From an uncultured Anaerolineae bacterium (GTDB lineage Bacteria > Chloroflexota > Anaerolineae > Anaerolineales > Villigracilaceae): 57,707 nucleotides of DNA. A model generated the notes under the pieces. It made no database searches, had not been told where the DNA came from, and saw only the letters and a list, made by a program, of their open reading frames with translations. Numbering within the stretch: position 1 is the stretch's first letter; each line of letters opens with the position of its first letter. A program made the translations under genes and the position numbers. Positions 35,222-44,183 of this stretch are shown piece by piece. The stretch lies in NCBI GenBank assembly GCA_903838415.1, contig CAILYI010000149.1:1-57707 (forward strand), given 5' to 3'.

Positions 35222-36529
35222 ATGAAACGAGCTGTCTATGCCTTTTTATCCTTGCTGGTTCTTGCCAGCCTGGTGCTGACGGCGTGCGGTGCCCCCGCTG
35301 CCACAGAAGCCCCCGCCGCCCCTGCTGCAACTGAAGCCCCAGCCGCGGCAGCTCCCGCAGCCACCGAGGCTCCGGCCGTGGTGGAAAAAACCGCCATCAT
35401 CGGCTTCACCGCTTCGCTCACCGGCAAGCTGAATGTTGAGTCCACCCGTCAGAACAATGGCTTCAAGTTGTGGATGGATCAGGTCAACGCCGCGGGCGGC
35501 ATCAAGCTGGCCGATGGCAGCGTGGTCAAATTCGATTCCAAGTTCTACGATGACGAATCCAAGACCGACCGGGTGCAGGAACTGTACACCAAGCTGGTCA
35601 CCGAAGATAAAGCCGATTTCCTGCTCAGCCCTTACTCTTCCGGTCTGGCAGATGCTTCTGCAGTGATCGCTGAACAGTACGGCAAAGTGATGGTCACCAC
35701 CGGCGCCGCTTCGGACGGTACCTATAAAAAGGGTTACACCCTGGTCTACCAGGCTTACACCCCGGCCAGCCGCTACCTGACCGGCGCCCTGGATGCGCTG
35801 GCGAATGCCGATGCGAATGCCAAGAAACTGGCCATCATCCATGAAAATGACAAATTCTCCAGCGATGTGGCCGACAAACTCAAGACGTATGCCGAAAGTA
35901 AGGGTTATACGGTCGCCATCTATGAAGGCTACGACACTGGCACGACTGACTTTGCCCCGATCATCAACAAAATCCCCGCGGATGTGGATGCCGTCATGGG
36001 TGGCGGTCACTTCGCCGATGGGCAGCAGTTTGCCAAAGCCATGTCTGAAAAAGGCATCAAAGCCAAATTCATCGCCCTGCTGGTAGCTCCCCCTGAACCC
36101 AAGTTTGCTGAAATCGGCGATGCTGCCGTTGGCATCGTTGGCCCCAGCCAATGGGAACCGCAGGCCGCTTTCAAACCTGATTACGGCCCCAGCGGTGCAG
36201 ACTTTATCGCCGCTTACAAAGCCGCTTACAACGAAGATCCTTCCTACCATGCCGCTGGTGGTTATGTGGCCGCCCTGATCCTGCAAAAAGCCATCGAAAC
36301 CGCTGGTTCGCTTGATACGGACGCCGTCAAGACCGCCCTGGATGCGACCAACATGACCACCTTCTTCGGCCCCATCAAGTTCGATACCAGCGCTGAAGCC
36401 CATGGCCTGCAGACCGGTCACGAGATGATCTTCATCCAATGGCAAAAAGACGCTTCCGGCGCCCTGGCCAAGCAAGTCATCTGGCCGCTGACTGGCAAGA
36501 CTGCCGACCTGACATATCCCGCCCGGTAA
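35222..36529 (+). CDS. livK: Branched-chain amino-acid-type ABC binding lipoprotein
   Basis: A 435-residue Leu/Ile/Val-type periplasmic binding lipoprotein. The signal peptide ends in the lipobox LTAC (Cys at about 21), followed by a linker of repeated ATEAPA units (about 26-52). The mature domain begins IIGFTASLTGKLNVES. GAGGAG lies upstream of the ATG. The substrate could be an amino acid, urea or amide; family members vary, so the gene symbol is a family name only. Confidence 0.9.
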   Translation: MKRAVYAFLSLLVLASLVLTACGAPAATEAPAAPAATEAPAAAAPAATEAPAVVEKTAIIGFTASLTGKLNVESTRQNNGFKLWMDQVNAAGGIKLADGSVVKFDSKFYDDESKTDRVQELYTKLVTEDKADFLLSPYSSGLADASAVIAEQYGKVMVTTGAASDGTYKKGYTLVYQAYTPASRYLTGALDALANADANAKKLAIIHENDKFSSDVADKLKTYAESKGYTVAIYEGYDTGTTDFAPIINKIPADVDAVMGGGHFADGQQFAKAMSEKGIKAKFIALLVAPPEPKFAEIGDAAVGIVGPSQWEPQAAFKPDYGPSGADFIAAYKAAYNEDPSYHAAGGYVAALILQKAIETAGSLDTDAVKTALDATNMTTFFGPIKFDTSAEAHGLQTGHEMIFIQWQKDASGALAKQVIWPLTGKTADLTYPAR

Positions 36530-36544
36530 TTATTCAAGGATTGT

Positions 36545-36577
36545 TTCTGCAGGCGCGCAATCTGCGCGCCTGCAGAA
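36545..36577. repeat. Perfect 15-bp hairpin between livK and livH
   Basis: TTCTGCAGGCGCGCA (36545-36559) pairs perfectly with TGCGCGCCTGCAGAA (36563-36577) around a 3-base loop. No T tract follows, so it probably stabilises the livK transcript rather than ending it. Confidence 0.7.
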
Positions 36578-36653
36578 GTGTTTATGGATCCCCTTTGCCA
36601 GGACTTTCACGAAAAACAACGGTCCCGGTCTCTGCACGGGAAAGGAGCGTTCA

Positions 36654-37517
36654 ATGGATTTAGGCAGCCTGAGTACATCGCTGATTGACGGCCTGCTGAT
36701 TGGCGTGGTTTACGGCATTACCGCCATGGGTTTGAACCTGATCTGGGGCGTCATGCGCGTGATCAACCTGGCCCACGGCGCCATCATTGCGCTGGGAATG
36801 TTCGGTGTCTACCTGATTTTCAGTGTTTGGGGTGTCAACCCATACATCGCGTTGGTTTTGGTGGCGATCCTGGGATTACTGCTCGGGATCGTGATTTATT
36901 ACCTGACCATCGGAAACATGGTCTCTGCGCCGCATCTCTCAACCCTGCTGGCTACTTTTTCCATTAACATGGTCATCATCGGGCTGGGAACTGCCGCTTT
37001 CAGCACCTCGCCGCGTGATTCGGGCTATTCGCTGGGCTCTGTGCAAGTTGGATTTTTGCATCTGCAAAACACACGCCTGGTCGCCGCGCTGATAACGCTG
37101 GCGGTGACGGGAGCGCTATACTTTTTCCTGTACCGCACCCGCCCCGGAAAATACATCCGCGCCGTTTCGAACAATCGCGCCGCCGCAGAATTGATGGGGA
37201 TCCCGGCATCGCGCATCCTGGCGTTGAGTTTTGGGATCGGCACCATGCTGGCCGCCATCGCTGGCGGGCTGATCGCCACCTTCTTCTCTTTCACGATTCT
37301 CTCTGGTGATGTGTACCAACAGAAAAGCTTTGTCATCGGCGTTTTGGGCGGGCTTGGAAATCCGCTCGGGGCCTTGCTGGGCGGATTGATTTTGGGCGCG
37401 CTCGAAGGACTCTTGCCGCTGGCCATGCCCAACACCTGGGTCCCGGTGATTGAATTCATGCTGTTTGTGATCATCCTGCTCGTCAAGCCCAGCGGGCTGC
37501 TAGGAGGCAAGAAATGA
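36654..37517 (+). CDS. livH: Branched-chain amino-acid-type ABC permease 1
   Basis: A 287-residue permease with about eight hydrophobic segments and the LivH pattern MGLNLIWGVMRVINLAHG at about 25-42. Forms the channel with the protein encoded next, overlapping its start by four bases. Confidence 0.93.
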   Translation: MDLGSLSTSLIDGLLIGVVYGITAMGLNLIWGVMRVINLAHGAIIALGMFGVYLIFSVWGVNPYIALVLVAILGLLLGIVIYYLTIGNMVSAPHLSTLLATFSINMVIIGLGTAAFSTSPRDSGYSLGSVQVGFLHLQNTRLVAALITLAVTGALYFFLYRTRPGKYIRAVSNNRAAAELMGIPASRILALSFGIGTMLAAIAGGLIATFFSFTILSGDVYQQKSFVIGVLGGLGNPLGALLGGLILGALEGLLPLAMPNTWVPVIEFMLFVIILLVKPSGLLGGKK

Positions 37518-38500
37518 TCCAATGGAAGAATTGGGGATTATGGCTGGCGCTCGCCACCGTGATTGGATTCGGTTTTTGGCCGATCATCACCCGGGATGCC
37601 GCCGGGCGTGAAACCGGCTTCACCATCCTGCTGGCCATCACGATGGCCAGCAGCCTGAACATCGTCATGGGCTACACCGGCTACGTCAGCTTTGGGCACG
37701 TGGTTTTCTATGGACTGGGCGGCTATGTGGGCATGTATGCGCTCTCTGCGTTGGGTTGGCCGCTGCCGGTTGCGGTACTGGCCGGAGGTGCCGGTTCGGC
37801 GCTGCTGGCCTTCCTGCTCGGAAAAGCCATCCTGCGCCTGCGCGGCTCGTATTTTGCCCTGGCCACCATCGGCGTCAACGAAGCCGCCCGCACCTTCGTG
37901 GCTAACTTCACTCCATTTGGGGCTTCCACCGGTATCGAGCTGCAATTCTCGATCTACAAAACCTATGGCGGCGCCATGCAGGCTCTCTGGTTGACTTACT
38001 ATGCGGTGGTGGGCATCGCCATTTTCGCGGTGTTGTTCAGCTTCATGATCAAAAACAGCAAATTTGGCCTGAGCCTGATGTCAATCCGCGAAGATGAAGA
38101 CGCCGCCGAAGTGATGGGGATCGTGACACCCAACGCCAAAACAATGGCCTTCATCCTTTCCGCCGTTTTGCCGGGCATGCTCGGCACCCTGTTCTTTTTC
38201 AAGAACGGAAGTGTGGAACCGGGCGATGCCTTCCGCCTGGGCTTTTCAATCGAATCTCTGGTCATGATCATGCTGGGTGGACAGGGAACCGTGCTTGGCC
38301 CGGTACTGGGAGCGCTCGGTTACCAACGCCTGCGCAGCATCCTGTTGACCAGTGACGTGACCCTGGGCAGCTTTGCCCTCAAGGATTTTCAACTGGTTAT
38401 TTCTGGCCTGCTGATGCTGCTGATCATTTTATTCATCCCCGGTGGATTGGTCGGGTGGCTGCGACAGCGCTTTCCGCGTCTGAGGAGGGTACTGGCATGA
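37514..38500 (+). CDS. livM: Branched-chain amino-acid-type ABC permease 2
   Basis: A 328-residue permease with LivM features: SLNIVMGYTGYVSFGHVVFYGLG near 48-70 and an ALRSIREDEDAAEVMGI-like loop (LMSIREDEDAAEVMGI) near 191-206. It overlaps livH upstream and livG downstream (ATGA), so translation is coupled. Confidence 0.93.
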   Translation: MIQWKNWGLWLALATVIGFGFWPIITRDAAGRETGFTILLAITMASSLNIVMGYTGYVSFGHVVFYGLGGYVGMYALSALGWPLPVAVLAGGAGSALLAFLLGKAILRLRGSYFALATIGVNEAARTFVANFTPFGASTGIELQFSIYKTYGGAMQALWLTYYAVVGIAIFAVLFSFMIKNSKFGLSLMSIREDEDAAEVMGIVTPNAKTMAFILSAVLPGMLGTLFFFKNGSVEPGDAFRLGFSIESLVMIMLGGQGTVLGPVLGALGYQRLRSILLTSDVTLGSFALKDFQLVISGLLMLLIILFIPGGLVGWLRQRFPRLRRVLA

Positions 38501-39249
38501 CGCTCATCTTACAGGTGGAAAACGTCACCAAACGCTTTGGCGGCTTGCAAGCGCTGACAAAAGTAACCCTTGATTTGGTCGAAGGCCAGATTTTGGGGCT
38601 GATCGGCCCCAACGGCGCGGGCAAAACCACGCTTTTTAACACCATCAACGGAGTTTATACCCCGGATGAAGGGAGTATCCGTTTTCTGGGCAAGGATGTC
38701 ACCGGCGCCAAACCTTACGAGATGGCGCGCATGGGCATGGCGCGCACACATCAGATTGTGCGTCCACTCAATGAGCTGACCGTGCGCGAAAATGTCATGG
38801 CAGGCGCCTGTTTCGGGCACGAAAACCACAGCCTCGGGCCCGCTTTCAAAATTGCCAACGAGGTCCTGGAATTCGCCGGGCTGGCGCCACGCGCAGACCA
38901 ATTGGCAGGCAGCCTGAACGTGGCGCAGAAAAAACGCCTCGAAATGGCGCGCGCTTTGGCAGCGCACCCCAAATTACTGCTGCTGGATGAAGTTCTGGCC
39001 GGGTTGACACCTTCCGAAATCGACGGCATGGTCACTACCATCCTCAAAATTCGTGAACAGGGCGTCACCATCATCATGATCGAGCACGTCATGAAAGCCA
39101 TTATGAACGTCTCTGATCACATATTTGTGATGGAATACGGGCAGCAAATCGCAGAAGGCAAACCCGAAGATGTGGTGCGCAATCCGCGCGTGGTGGAAGC
39201 CTACCTGGGTGATCCACAAATGGCCAAACGGCTGATGGAGGCTGGCTGA
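38497..39249 (+). CDS. livG: Branched-chain amino-acid-type ABC ATPase 1
   Basis: A 250-residue ATPase with Walker A GPNGAGKTT (about 37-45). The signature LSGGQ is altered to LNVAQKKRLEMARAL here, a change worth noting since it lies at the ATP sandwich. Walker B LLLLDEVLAGL is intact. The start at 38497 shares ATGA with the upstream stop. Confidence 0.92.
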   Translation: MTLILQVENVTKRFGGLQALTKVTLDLVEGQILGLIGPNGAGKTTLFNTINGVYTPDEGSIRFLGKDVTGAKPYEMARMGMARTHQIVRPLNELTVRENVMAGACFGHENHSLGPAFKIANEVLEFAGLAPRADQLAGSLNVAQKKRLEMARALAAHPKLLLLDEVLAGLTPSEIDGMVTTILKIREQGVTIIMIEHVMKAIMNVSDHIFVMEYGQQIAEGKPEDVVRNPRVVEAYLGDPQMAKRLMEAG

Positions 39250-39250
39250 T

Positions 39251-39961
39251 ATGTCCCTTCTCGAAGTTCGCAACATCGAATCCGGTTACGGCGAAGTGCA
39301 GATTCTGTGGGGCGCAAGCCTGAGTCCGCAGGATGGCAAGTTGACCAGCCTGGTGGGCGCTAACGGCGTGGGGAAAACCACCACGCTGCGCACCATCATG
39401 GGGCTGAATCGCGCCTGGAAGGGCTCAATCACTTTTGATGAAAAAGATATCACGCACACCCCGGCCTATACCAAGGCCGAACTTGGCATCGTGCTCGTTC
39501 CCGAAGGCCGCCAGCTTTTCACCGACATGACCATTTACGAGAACCTGGAGATGGGCGCCACCAACAAACGCGCAAATGCCAAGTTCAAAGACAACCTTGA
39601 ACGCGTCTACAACATGTTTCCGCGGCTGAAAGAACGCGCTACGCAAAAAGCCGGGACGCTTTCGGGCGGCGAGCAGCAAATGGTGGCGGTTGGGCGTGGA
39701 CTGATGGCAGATCCGCTCATCCTGATGATCGACGAGCTTTCGCTCGGCCTGGCGCCAGTCCTGACCTTGCAGTTGTTCGAAAGCCTGCGCGACTTGCGCA
39801 AACAGGGACTGACCATCTTACTGGTCGAGCAAAACGTTCAAATGGCGCTGGCTGTCAGCGACTATGCTTACGTTTTTTCAGAAGGCAAAACCGAGATGGA
39901 AGGCCCCGCGCGCGAATTGATGAACGATGAGCACATCCGCGCTTCGTACCTGGGGCTGTGA
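39251..39961 (+). CDS. livF: Branched-chain amino-acid-type ABC ATPase 2
   Basis: A 236-residue ATPase with Walker A GANGVGKTT (about 37-45), signature LSGGEQQM (about 138-145) and Walker B ILMIDELSLGL. Last gene of the operon; a strong terminator follows at 39993. Confidence 0.94.
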   Translation: MSLLEVRNIESGYGEVQILWGASLSPQDGKLTSLVGANGVGKTTTLRTIMGLNRAWKGSITFDEKDITHTPAYTKAELGIVLVPEGRQLFTDMTIYENLEMGATNKRANAKFKDNLERVYNMFPRLKERATQKAGTLSGGEQQMVAVGRGLMADPLILMIDELSLGLAPVLTLQLFESLRDLRKQGLTILLVEQNVQMALAVSDYAYVFSEGKTEMEGPARELMNDEHIRASYLGL

Positions 39962-39992
39962 GCTTCAGGCCGTTGCGTAAGACTTGACATGA

Positions 39993-40041
39993 AACCCGGC
40001 TTTCTGTGGGGTGCTACACAGAAAGCCGGGTTGATTTTATT
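39993..40041 (+). terminator. Intrinsic terminator of the liv operon
   Basis: A perfect 16-bp stem (AACCCGGCTTTCTGTG at 39993-40008 with 40017-40032), loop of 8, followed by TTTTATTT at 40034-40041. It ends the rightward transport operon. The remaining 160 bases to the amidohydrolase stop show nothing else. Confidence 0.9.
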
Positions 40042-40208
40042 TCCGCTGATTACATCATTGAATGCTTTTTATCATGTCCCCGGTCATAAATTGTGGCTTT
40101 TCACTCATCCCCAACGCGCAAGCTGAATGGATATGTCTATCATTCGAATTGGCTGCATAACTTGTTGGTTGCAATGGCAAACTACAAAAAAGCAGAACCA
40201 GAAATTCC

Positions 40209-41249
40209 TTACTTCGTTTCTATTTTTAGCAAGCGCGCCGCATTGTGGTAATAAATCTTTGCCAGGATTTCATCTGGCAGATAGATGCCGTTGATGTACC
40301 AGCGTCCTTGCAGTGGAATTTCGCCGCTGTTGTAGTTGAAATATTCATCATCCGTTTCGAGAAAACGATAATTGATCTGGTAACTCTGGAGGTCTGGGCC
40401 TGCATCCAGCCCGAAGAGAATCCGGTCTTGATAACGGAGAAAAAATCGCCGCGCAGAATAGGGCTGACGTCCCAATTCGCTCAGGCGCGCTGAAAAGTCG
40501 ACGAAATAATTTGGGCAGTCATCCAGCATCTGGCCCACCCAGCCCAGATTTTCGGCATAACAACCAACATGCGCCCCAATAAAGGTCGTTTTGACGTGCC
40601 GTTTTACCAGGTTATAAAAACCTGTCATGATGCTCATAAAAGATGGAAAGGGTGGACTGGTAAAGGCCCAATCCGGGTGCTGCCCGATTTCCTCCCAGCG
40701 TTCGTTGGCTTCGTCAATTGGATCAAAGAATGCCACCGGGTCTGCGACGTGCACCAGCACTGGCAGGCCAAGCTCTCCGGCTGTCTGCCAGATTGGGTCG
40801 AGGCGCGTGTCATCCACGCTGACGAGTGCGCCTAAATGATCGCGTACATGCAAACCAAATGGTTTCCAGATCTTGAGACCTTGCGCACCGCGTTCTTTCT
40901 GGATTTTTAGCCGGTTTGCTGCCCATGCGGGGAAGGCGTTGCCGAGCTCGGCCCACTTGCCCCAATCCACACCGCCAAAGATTTGGAAACGCTCCGGCGC
41001 GGGCTGCTTGAAAAGGTCGAGATGCTCATTCAGGATCTCTTCGCCCCAACCTCCATCCAGGTCGACATAAGCGACTACCCCGGCCTGGTCAAGCTGGTCG
41101 AGCAGGCCGGGCAGGGGCTTTTTATCCCAGCCGCCTCCGAAAAGCTCGCCGAGGTGGTTGTGGGCATCGATGACCTGGAATTTCGCCCGGGTTACCTGGG
41201 TTTGCTTGACAACGAGTTTGGGTTTGGGTCGATAGTTTTTCAAGAGCAT
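40209..41249 (-). CDS. Amidohydrolase-family TIM-barrel hydrolase
   Basis: A 346-residue metal-dependent hydrolase of the amidohydrolase-2 type. The HxH motif is in VIDAHNHLGELF near residue 26-37, a later His in TFIGAHVGCYAENL and an Asp in LFGLDAGPDL are consistent with the metal site. The start at 41249 skips a 25-residue N-terminal extension that has no ribosome site. Reaction unknown: family members hydrolyse or decarboxylate small cyclic and aromatic acids. It is divergent from the GH4 gene. Confidence 0.85.
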   Translation of the reverse strand: MLLKNYRPKPKLVVKQTQVTRAKFQVIDAHNHLGELFGGGWDKKPLPGLLDQLDQAGVVAYVDLDGGWGEEILNEHLDLFKQPAPERFQIFGGVDWGKWAELGNAFPAWAANRLKIQKERGAQGLKIWKPFGLHVRDHLGALVSVDDTRLDPIWQTAGELGLPVLVHVADPVAFFDPIDEANERWEEIGQHPDWAFTSPPFPSFMSIMTGFYNLVKRHVKTTFIGAHVGCYAENLGWVGQMLDDCPNYFVDFSARLSELGRQPYSARRFFLRYQDRILFGLDAGPDLQSYQINYRFLETDDEYFNYNSGEIPLQGRWYINGIYLPDEILAKIYYHNAARLLKIETK

Positions 41250-41301
41250 GGCTGAACGAAGCCTCCGATTGCAGGTAATTATACAAGACATACGCACAGA
41301 C

Positions 41302-41349
41302 TTTGGGGAAATGCCTGACTTCATTCAGGTCTCAACTCCCCAAATTTTT
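41302..41349 (+). terminator. Terminator-like branched hairpin in the GH4 leader
   Basis: TTTGGGGA (41302-41309) pairs with TCCCCAAA (41337-41344) and an inner CCTGA/TCAGG helix (41314-41329) lies between, followed by TTTTT at 41345-41349. It faces right, yet there is no rightward gene ahead of it, so it may regulate GH4 by attenuation. No ligand-binding fold is recognised. Confidence 0.5.
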
Positions 41350-41490
41350 CTTGAAATCTGAAGTAAGTTGGCGCATATATGTTGGTAAACTGGGCGTAGA
41401 ATAAGGTCAAAGATGCAAGCCAGGGTCAACCCATCTACAAGTATCAACGAACAACGATGTTATTCAACCATTTGATGAGGAGAATTCGAT

Positions 41491-42822
41491 ATGACCAAAA
41501 TAGCATTTATCGGTGCAGGCAGCCTGGGTTTTACGTCTACGCTGGTGCGTGACATTCTTACTTTCCCGCTGCTGCGCGATGCCCACATTTCCTTGATGGA
41601 TATCAACTCTGAGCGGCTTGACTTTGCCAAAACAGCGGTGGAAAAAATCATCACCGAAGGGCAGTATCCTGCCACAGTATCCGCAAGCCTGGATCGGGTG
41701 GAAGCCCTGGCAAACGCAGACGTGGTACTGACGACGATCCTTTCCGGCTCCACCGAAGTCTGGCGGCATGATATCGAAATCCCCAAAAAATACGGCGTCG
41801 ACATCAATGTCGGTGATACGCGCGGGCCAAGCGGCATTTTTCGCTTCCTGCGCACCATCAACCCCATGCTTGATATTGTCCGCGATATGGAACGGTATTG
41901 CCCCAAGGCCATCTTGCTTAACTACACAAATCCAATGGCCATGCTATGCGGCGCACTGCAGCGACAATCCTTTATCACCGTGACGGGCCTGTGCCACTCG
42001 GTGCAGGGAACATCCATGATGCTGGCGGAATGGATCGGCGCACCGTATGAAGAAATCACTTACACCTGTGCGGGCATCAATCATATGGCCTGGTACCTGG
42101 ACTACAAGTGGAATGGCAACGATGCATACCCGCTCATCCACAAAGCCATCACTGAACGCCCGGAAATCTATAATACGGAAATTGTGCGCAATGAAATGTA
42201 CCTGGCTTTGGGCAAATACGTAACTGAATCGAGCGGGCACAACTCTGAATACAATTCATGGTTTCGTAAACGAGCCGATTTAATTGAAAAATACTGTGAG
42301 CCCGGGACGGGTTGGAATCCGGGTGAATATGCTTATATTTTGAAGGAATACCAGCAAACCGAGAAAACCTGGAAGGAAGGTGTGCGTGTGAAACTGGCTG
42401 AACCGCTCACTCCCACCGATCTGGAACGTGGACAGGAATATGCCGCCTTCATCATCAATGCCCTGCAGGGTGGCGAGATGTTCAAATTCAACGGCAATGT
42501 ACCCAACACCAACTTGATACCCAATCTGCCGCAGGGTGCCTGCGTGGAAGTGCCGGTCCTGGTTGATAAATCCGGTTTTCATCCAATTCATGTTGGCGCC
42601 TTACCTGCAGAATGTGCCCTGTTGACCGGGCTATCCAGCGGGATCGAAGAGCTTGCCATCCAGGCTTCGCTGACGGGTGACCCAACGCTGGTCTATCGCG
42701 CCATCGCTCACGACCCGTTGACTGCCGCCGTGCTGTCGTTGGCCGAAATCCGTGCCATGACCAATGAGTTGTTCGACCAGCACAAGGATTATCTGCCTCA
42801 ATTCAAAACGCACCGGGTTTAA
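41491..42822 (+). CDS. GH4 NAD-dependent alpha-glycosidase
   Basis: A 443-residue family 4 enzyme, which cleaves glycosides by a redox mechanism with NAD+ and Mn2+. NAD site [13 protein letters not shown] (about 4-16), NYTNPMAML (about 144-152), Mn ligands Cys168 (GLCHSVQ) and His198 (GINHMAW). The pattern is that of MelA/LplD alpha-galactosidases or alpha-galacturonidases. GAGGAG precedes the ATG. No sugar transporter is adjacent. Confidence 0.93.
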   Translation: MTKIAFIGAGSLGFTSTLVRDILTFPLLRDAHISLMDINSERLDFAKTAVEKIITEGQYPATVSASLDRVEALANADVVLTTILSGSTEVWRHDIEIPKKYGVDINVGDTRGPSGIFRFLRTINPMLDIVRDMERYCPKAILLNYTNPMAMLCGALQRQSFITVTGLCHSVQGTSMMLAEWIGAPYEEITYTCAGINHMAWYLDYKWNGNDAYPLIHKAITERPEIYNTEIVRNEMYLALGKYVTESSGHNSEYNSWFRKRADLIEKYCEPGTGWNPGEYAYILKEYQQTEKTWKEGVRVKLAEPLTPTDLERGQEYAAFIINALQGGEMFKFNGNVPNTNLIPNLPQGACVEVPVLVDKSGFHPIHVGALPAECALLTGLSSGIEELAIQASLTGDPTLVYRAIAHDPLTAAVLSLAEIRAMTNELFDQHKDYLPQFKTHRV

Positions 42823-42989
42823 CAAAAGGTCTTGAGCGATCCAGCTCAACTGATCCTTGTTCAGCAACCTCGATAAAACAGCATTTGCGCAGCTATTACG
42901 TGACCAATACACTTTTCAGCAGACTCTTGGATTTGATAGGTGCGCAAACTTCTGGTGGTACAATCCCCACCGAAAACTTATTTCATCAT

Positions 42990-43105
42990 TGAGGTAACCC
43001 CTTGGCCAAGATGCCAGGGTGAACAGGTGGAAGCTGGTGCAAATCCAGCGCTGTGCCGCAACTGTAAGTGGCCGAGAGCCATAAGCCAGGATACCTGCTT
43101 GATGT
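42990..43105 (+). ncRNA. Cobalamin (B12) riboswitch aptamer
   Basis: The conserved parts are plain: GGTGAACAGG near 43018, GAAGCTGGTGCAAATCCAGCGCTGTGCCGCAACTGTAAG-type core across 43030-43067 and the closing AAGCCAGGATACCTGC (43084-43099). It lies ahead of cbiB, cobD and cobQ and would shut them off when adenosylcobalamin is plentiful. Confidence 0.93.
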
Positions 43106-43142
43106 TTTTTGAGATAACCTTCTCGCAGCAAGGAGGCGCCCC

Positions 43143-43235
43143 ATGGTTCATATCCTTGACCTCGCCCCTGCCCACCGAATAGGTTGGGCAGGTTTCTTTT
43201 CCCATTGGGAATATCTGTCTTTCGGCCCAAAATAA
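43143..43235 (+). CDS. Possible 30-residue leader peptide in the B12 leader
   Basis: An ATG at 43143 has an AAGGAGG (43130-43136) at ideal spacing and opens a 30-codon frame ending in TAA at 43233-43235. It runs through the whole terminator stem and T tract, so ribosomes on it could affect termination. The peptide is rich in aromatic residues and matches nothing I know. The ribosome site is the best in this region, better than that of cbiB. Real expression is unproven. Confidence 0.35.
   Translation: MVHILDLAPAHRIGWAGFFSHWEYLSFGPK
43167..43200 (+). terminator. Expression-platform terminator of the B12 riboswitch
   Basis: CCTGCCCACC with GGTTGGGCAGG (one bulged T) forms a stem across 43167-43192, followed by TTTCTTTT (43193-43200). 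Placed 60 bases after the aptamer and 65 before cbiB, it suits transcription attenuation. Confidence 0.75.
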
Positions 43236-43264
43236 CCTCTCTCACGACAAGAAATATAGAAATC

Positions 43265-44179
43265 ATGCCCATTCTGCTTGCCATCTTCAGCGATATTATC
43301 TTCGGTGACCCGCCCAACCGTTTCCATCCCACCGCCTGGATGGGCAGCTTGATTGCGTTTCTCAGCCGACGCCATCCACACAACCGGCCAAGCTCCGAGC
43401 TGCTCTATGGTGGGTTGTTGATGTTCATCGGCCTGACGCTGGTGGGCGGGATGGGCGCTTTGCTCGCGAGGCTGTTTGCCTTTCTGCCGCTGCCGCTTAA
43501 TTGGTTGGCAACCGCATTGGTGCTAAAAACCACCTTCTCCCTGCGCGGACTTGACCGCGCTGCACGGGAAGTTCTTTCGGCACTCGAAGCCGGGAATTTG
43601 CCCGAAGCCCGTCGCCTGCTTTCCTGGCACCTCGTCAGCCGCGAGACCTCCCAATTGACGGAATCACAGGTGGCAGCGGCGGCGATCGAATCAGTTGCCG
43701 AAAATGTCTCCGACAGCCTGATAGCGCCACTCTTTTTCTTTGCTTTGGGCGGTCTGCCATTGGCGTTGGCCTATCGGTTCGCCAATACTGCCGATGCCAT
43801 GCTTGGCTATCACGACCCGGAACATGAATGGTTTGGCAAAATCCCCGCCCGGCTCGATGACCTGCTCAACCTTATCCCGGCGCGCCTGACTGGCTTGTTA
43901 CTGGTTTGCGCCGCCTTTCTGAGCGGCAATTCCGGCAAGGGGGCCTGGAAAATCACCTGGCGTGATGCCCGGCTGACAGCCAGTCCTAATGCCGGGGTGC
44001 CGATGAGCGCGATGGCTGGGGCCTTATCCATCGAGTTGGAGAAAATTGGCCACTATCGTCTCGGCGCAGGGCTGAACGCGCCCCAAGTCATCGACTTGCG
44101 CCGTGCGCGGCGTGTCTATGCTGTGACGGCAGCGCTGGCTGCGCTGCTCTTTGCCGGGTTCTCCTTTTTCATCAGGTAA
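43265..44179 (+). CDS. cbiB: Adenosylcobinamide-phosphate synthase CbiB
   Basis: A 304-residue membrane protein that attaches the aminopropanol arm to adenosylcobyric acid. The start DIIFGDPPNRFHPTAWMGSLI (about 10-30) and the motif NTADAMLGYHDPEHEWFG (about 175-192) are family marks. ATG at 43265 was chosen to match the usual start; its ribosome site is poor. First gene under the B12 riboswitch, four bases ahead of the next. Confidence 0.93.
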   Translation: MPILLAIFSDIIFGDPPNRFHPTAWMGSLIAFLSRRHPHNRPSSELLYGGLLMFIGLTLVGGMGALLARLFAFLPLPLNWLATALVLKTTFSLRGLDRAAREVLSALEAGNLPEARRLLSWHLVSRETSQLTESQVAAAAIESVAENVSDSLIAPLFFFALGGLPLALAYRFANTADAMLGYHDPEHEWFGKIPARLDDLLNLIPARLTGLLLVCAAFLSGNSGKGAWKITWRDARLTASPNAGVPMSAMAGALSIELEKIGHYRLGAGLNAPQVIDLRRARRVYAVTAALAALLFAGFSFFIR

Positions 44180-44183
44180 TCGG

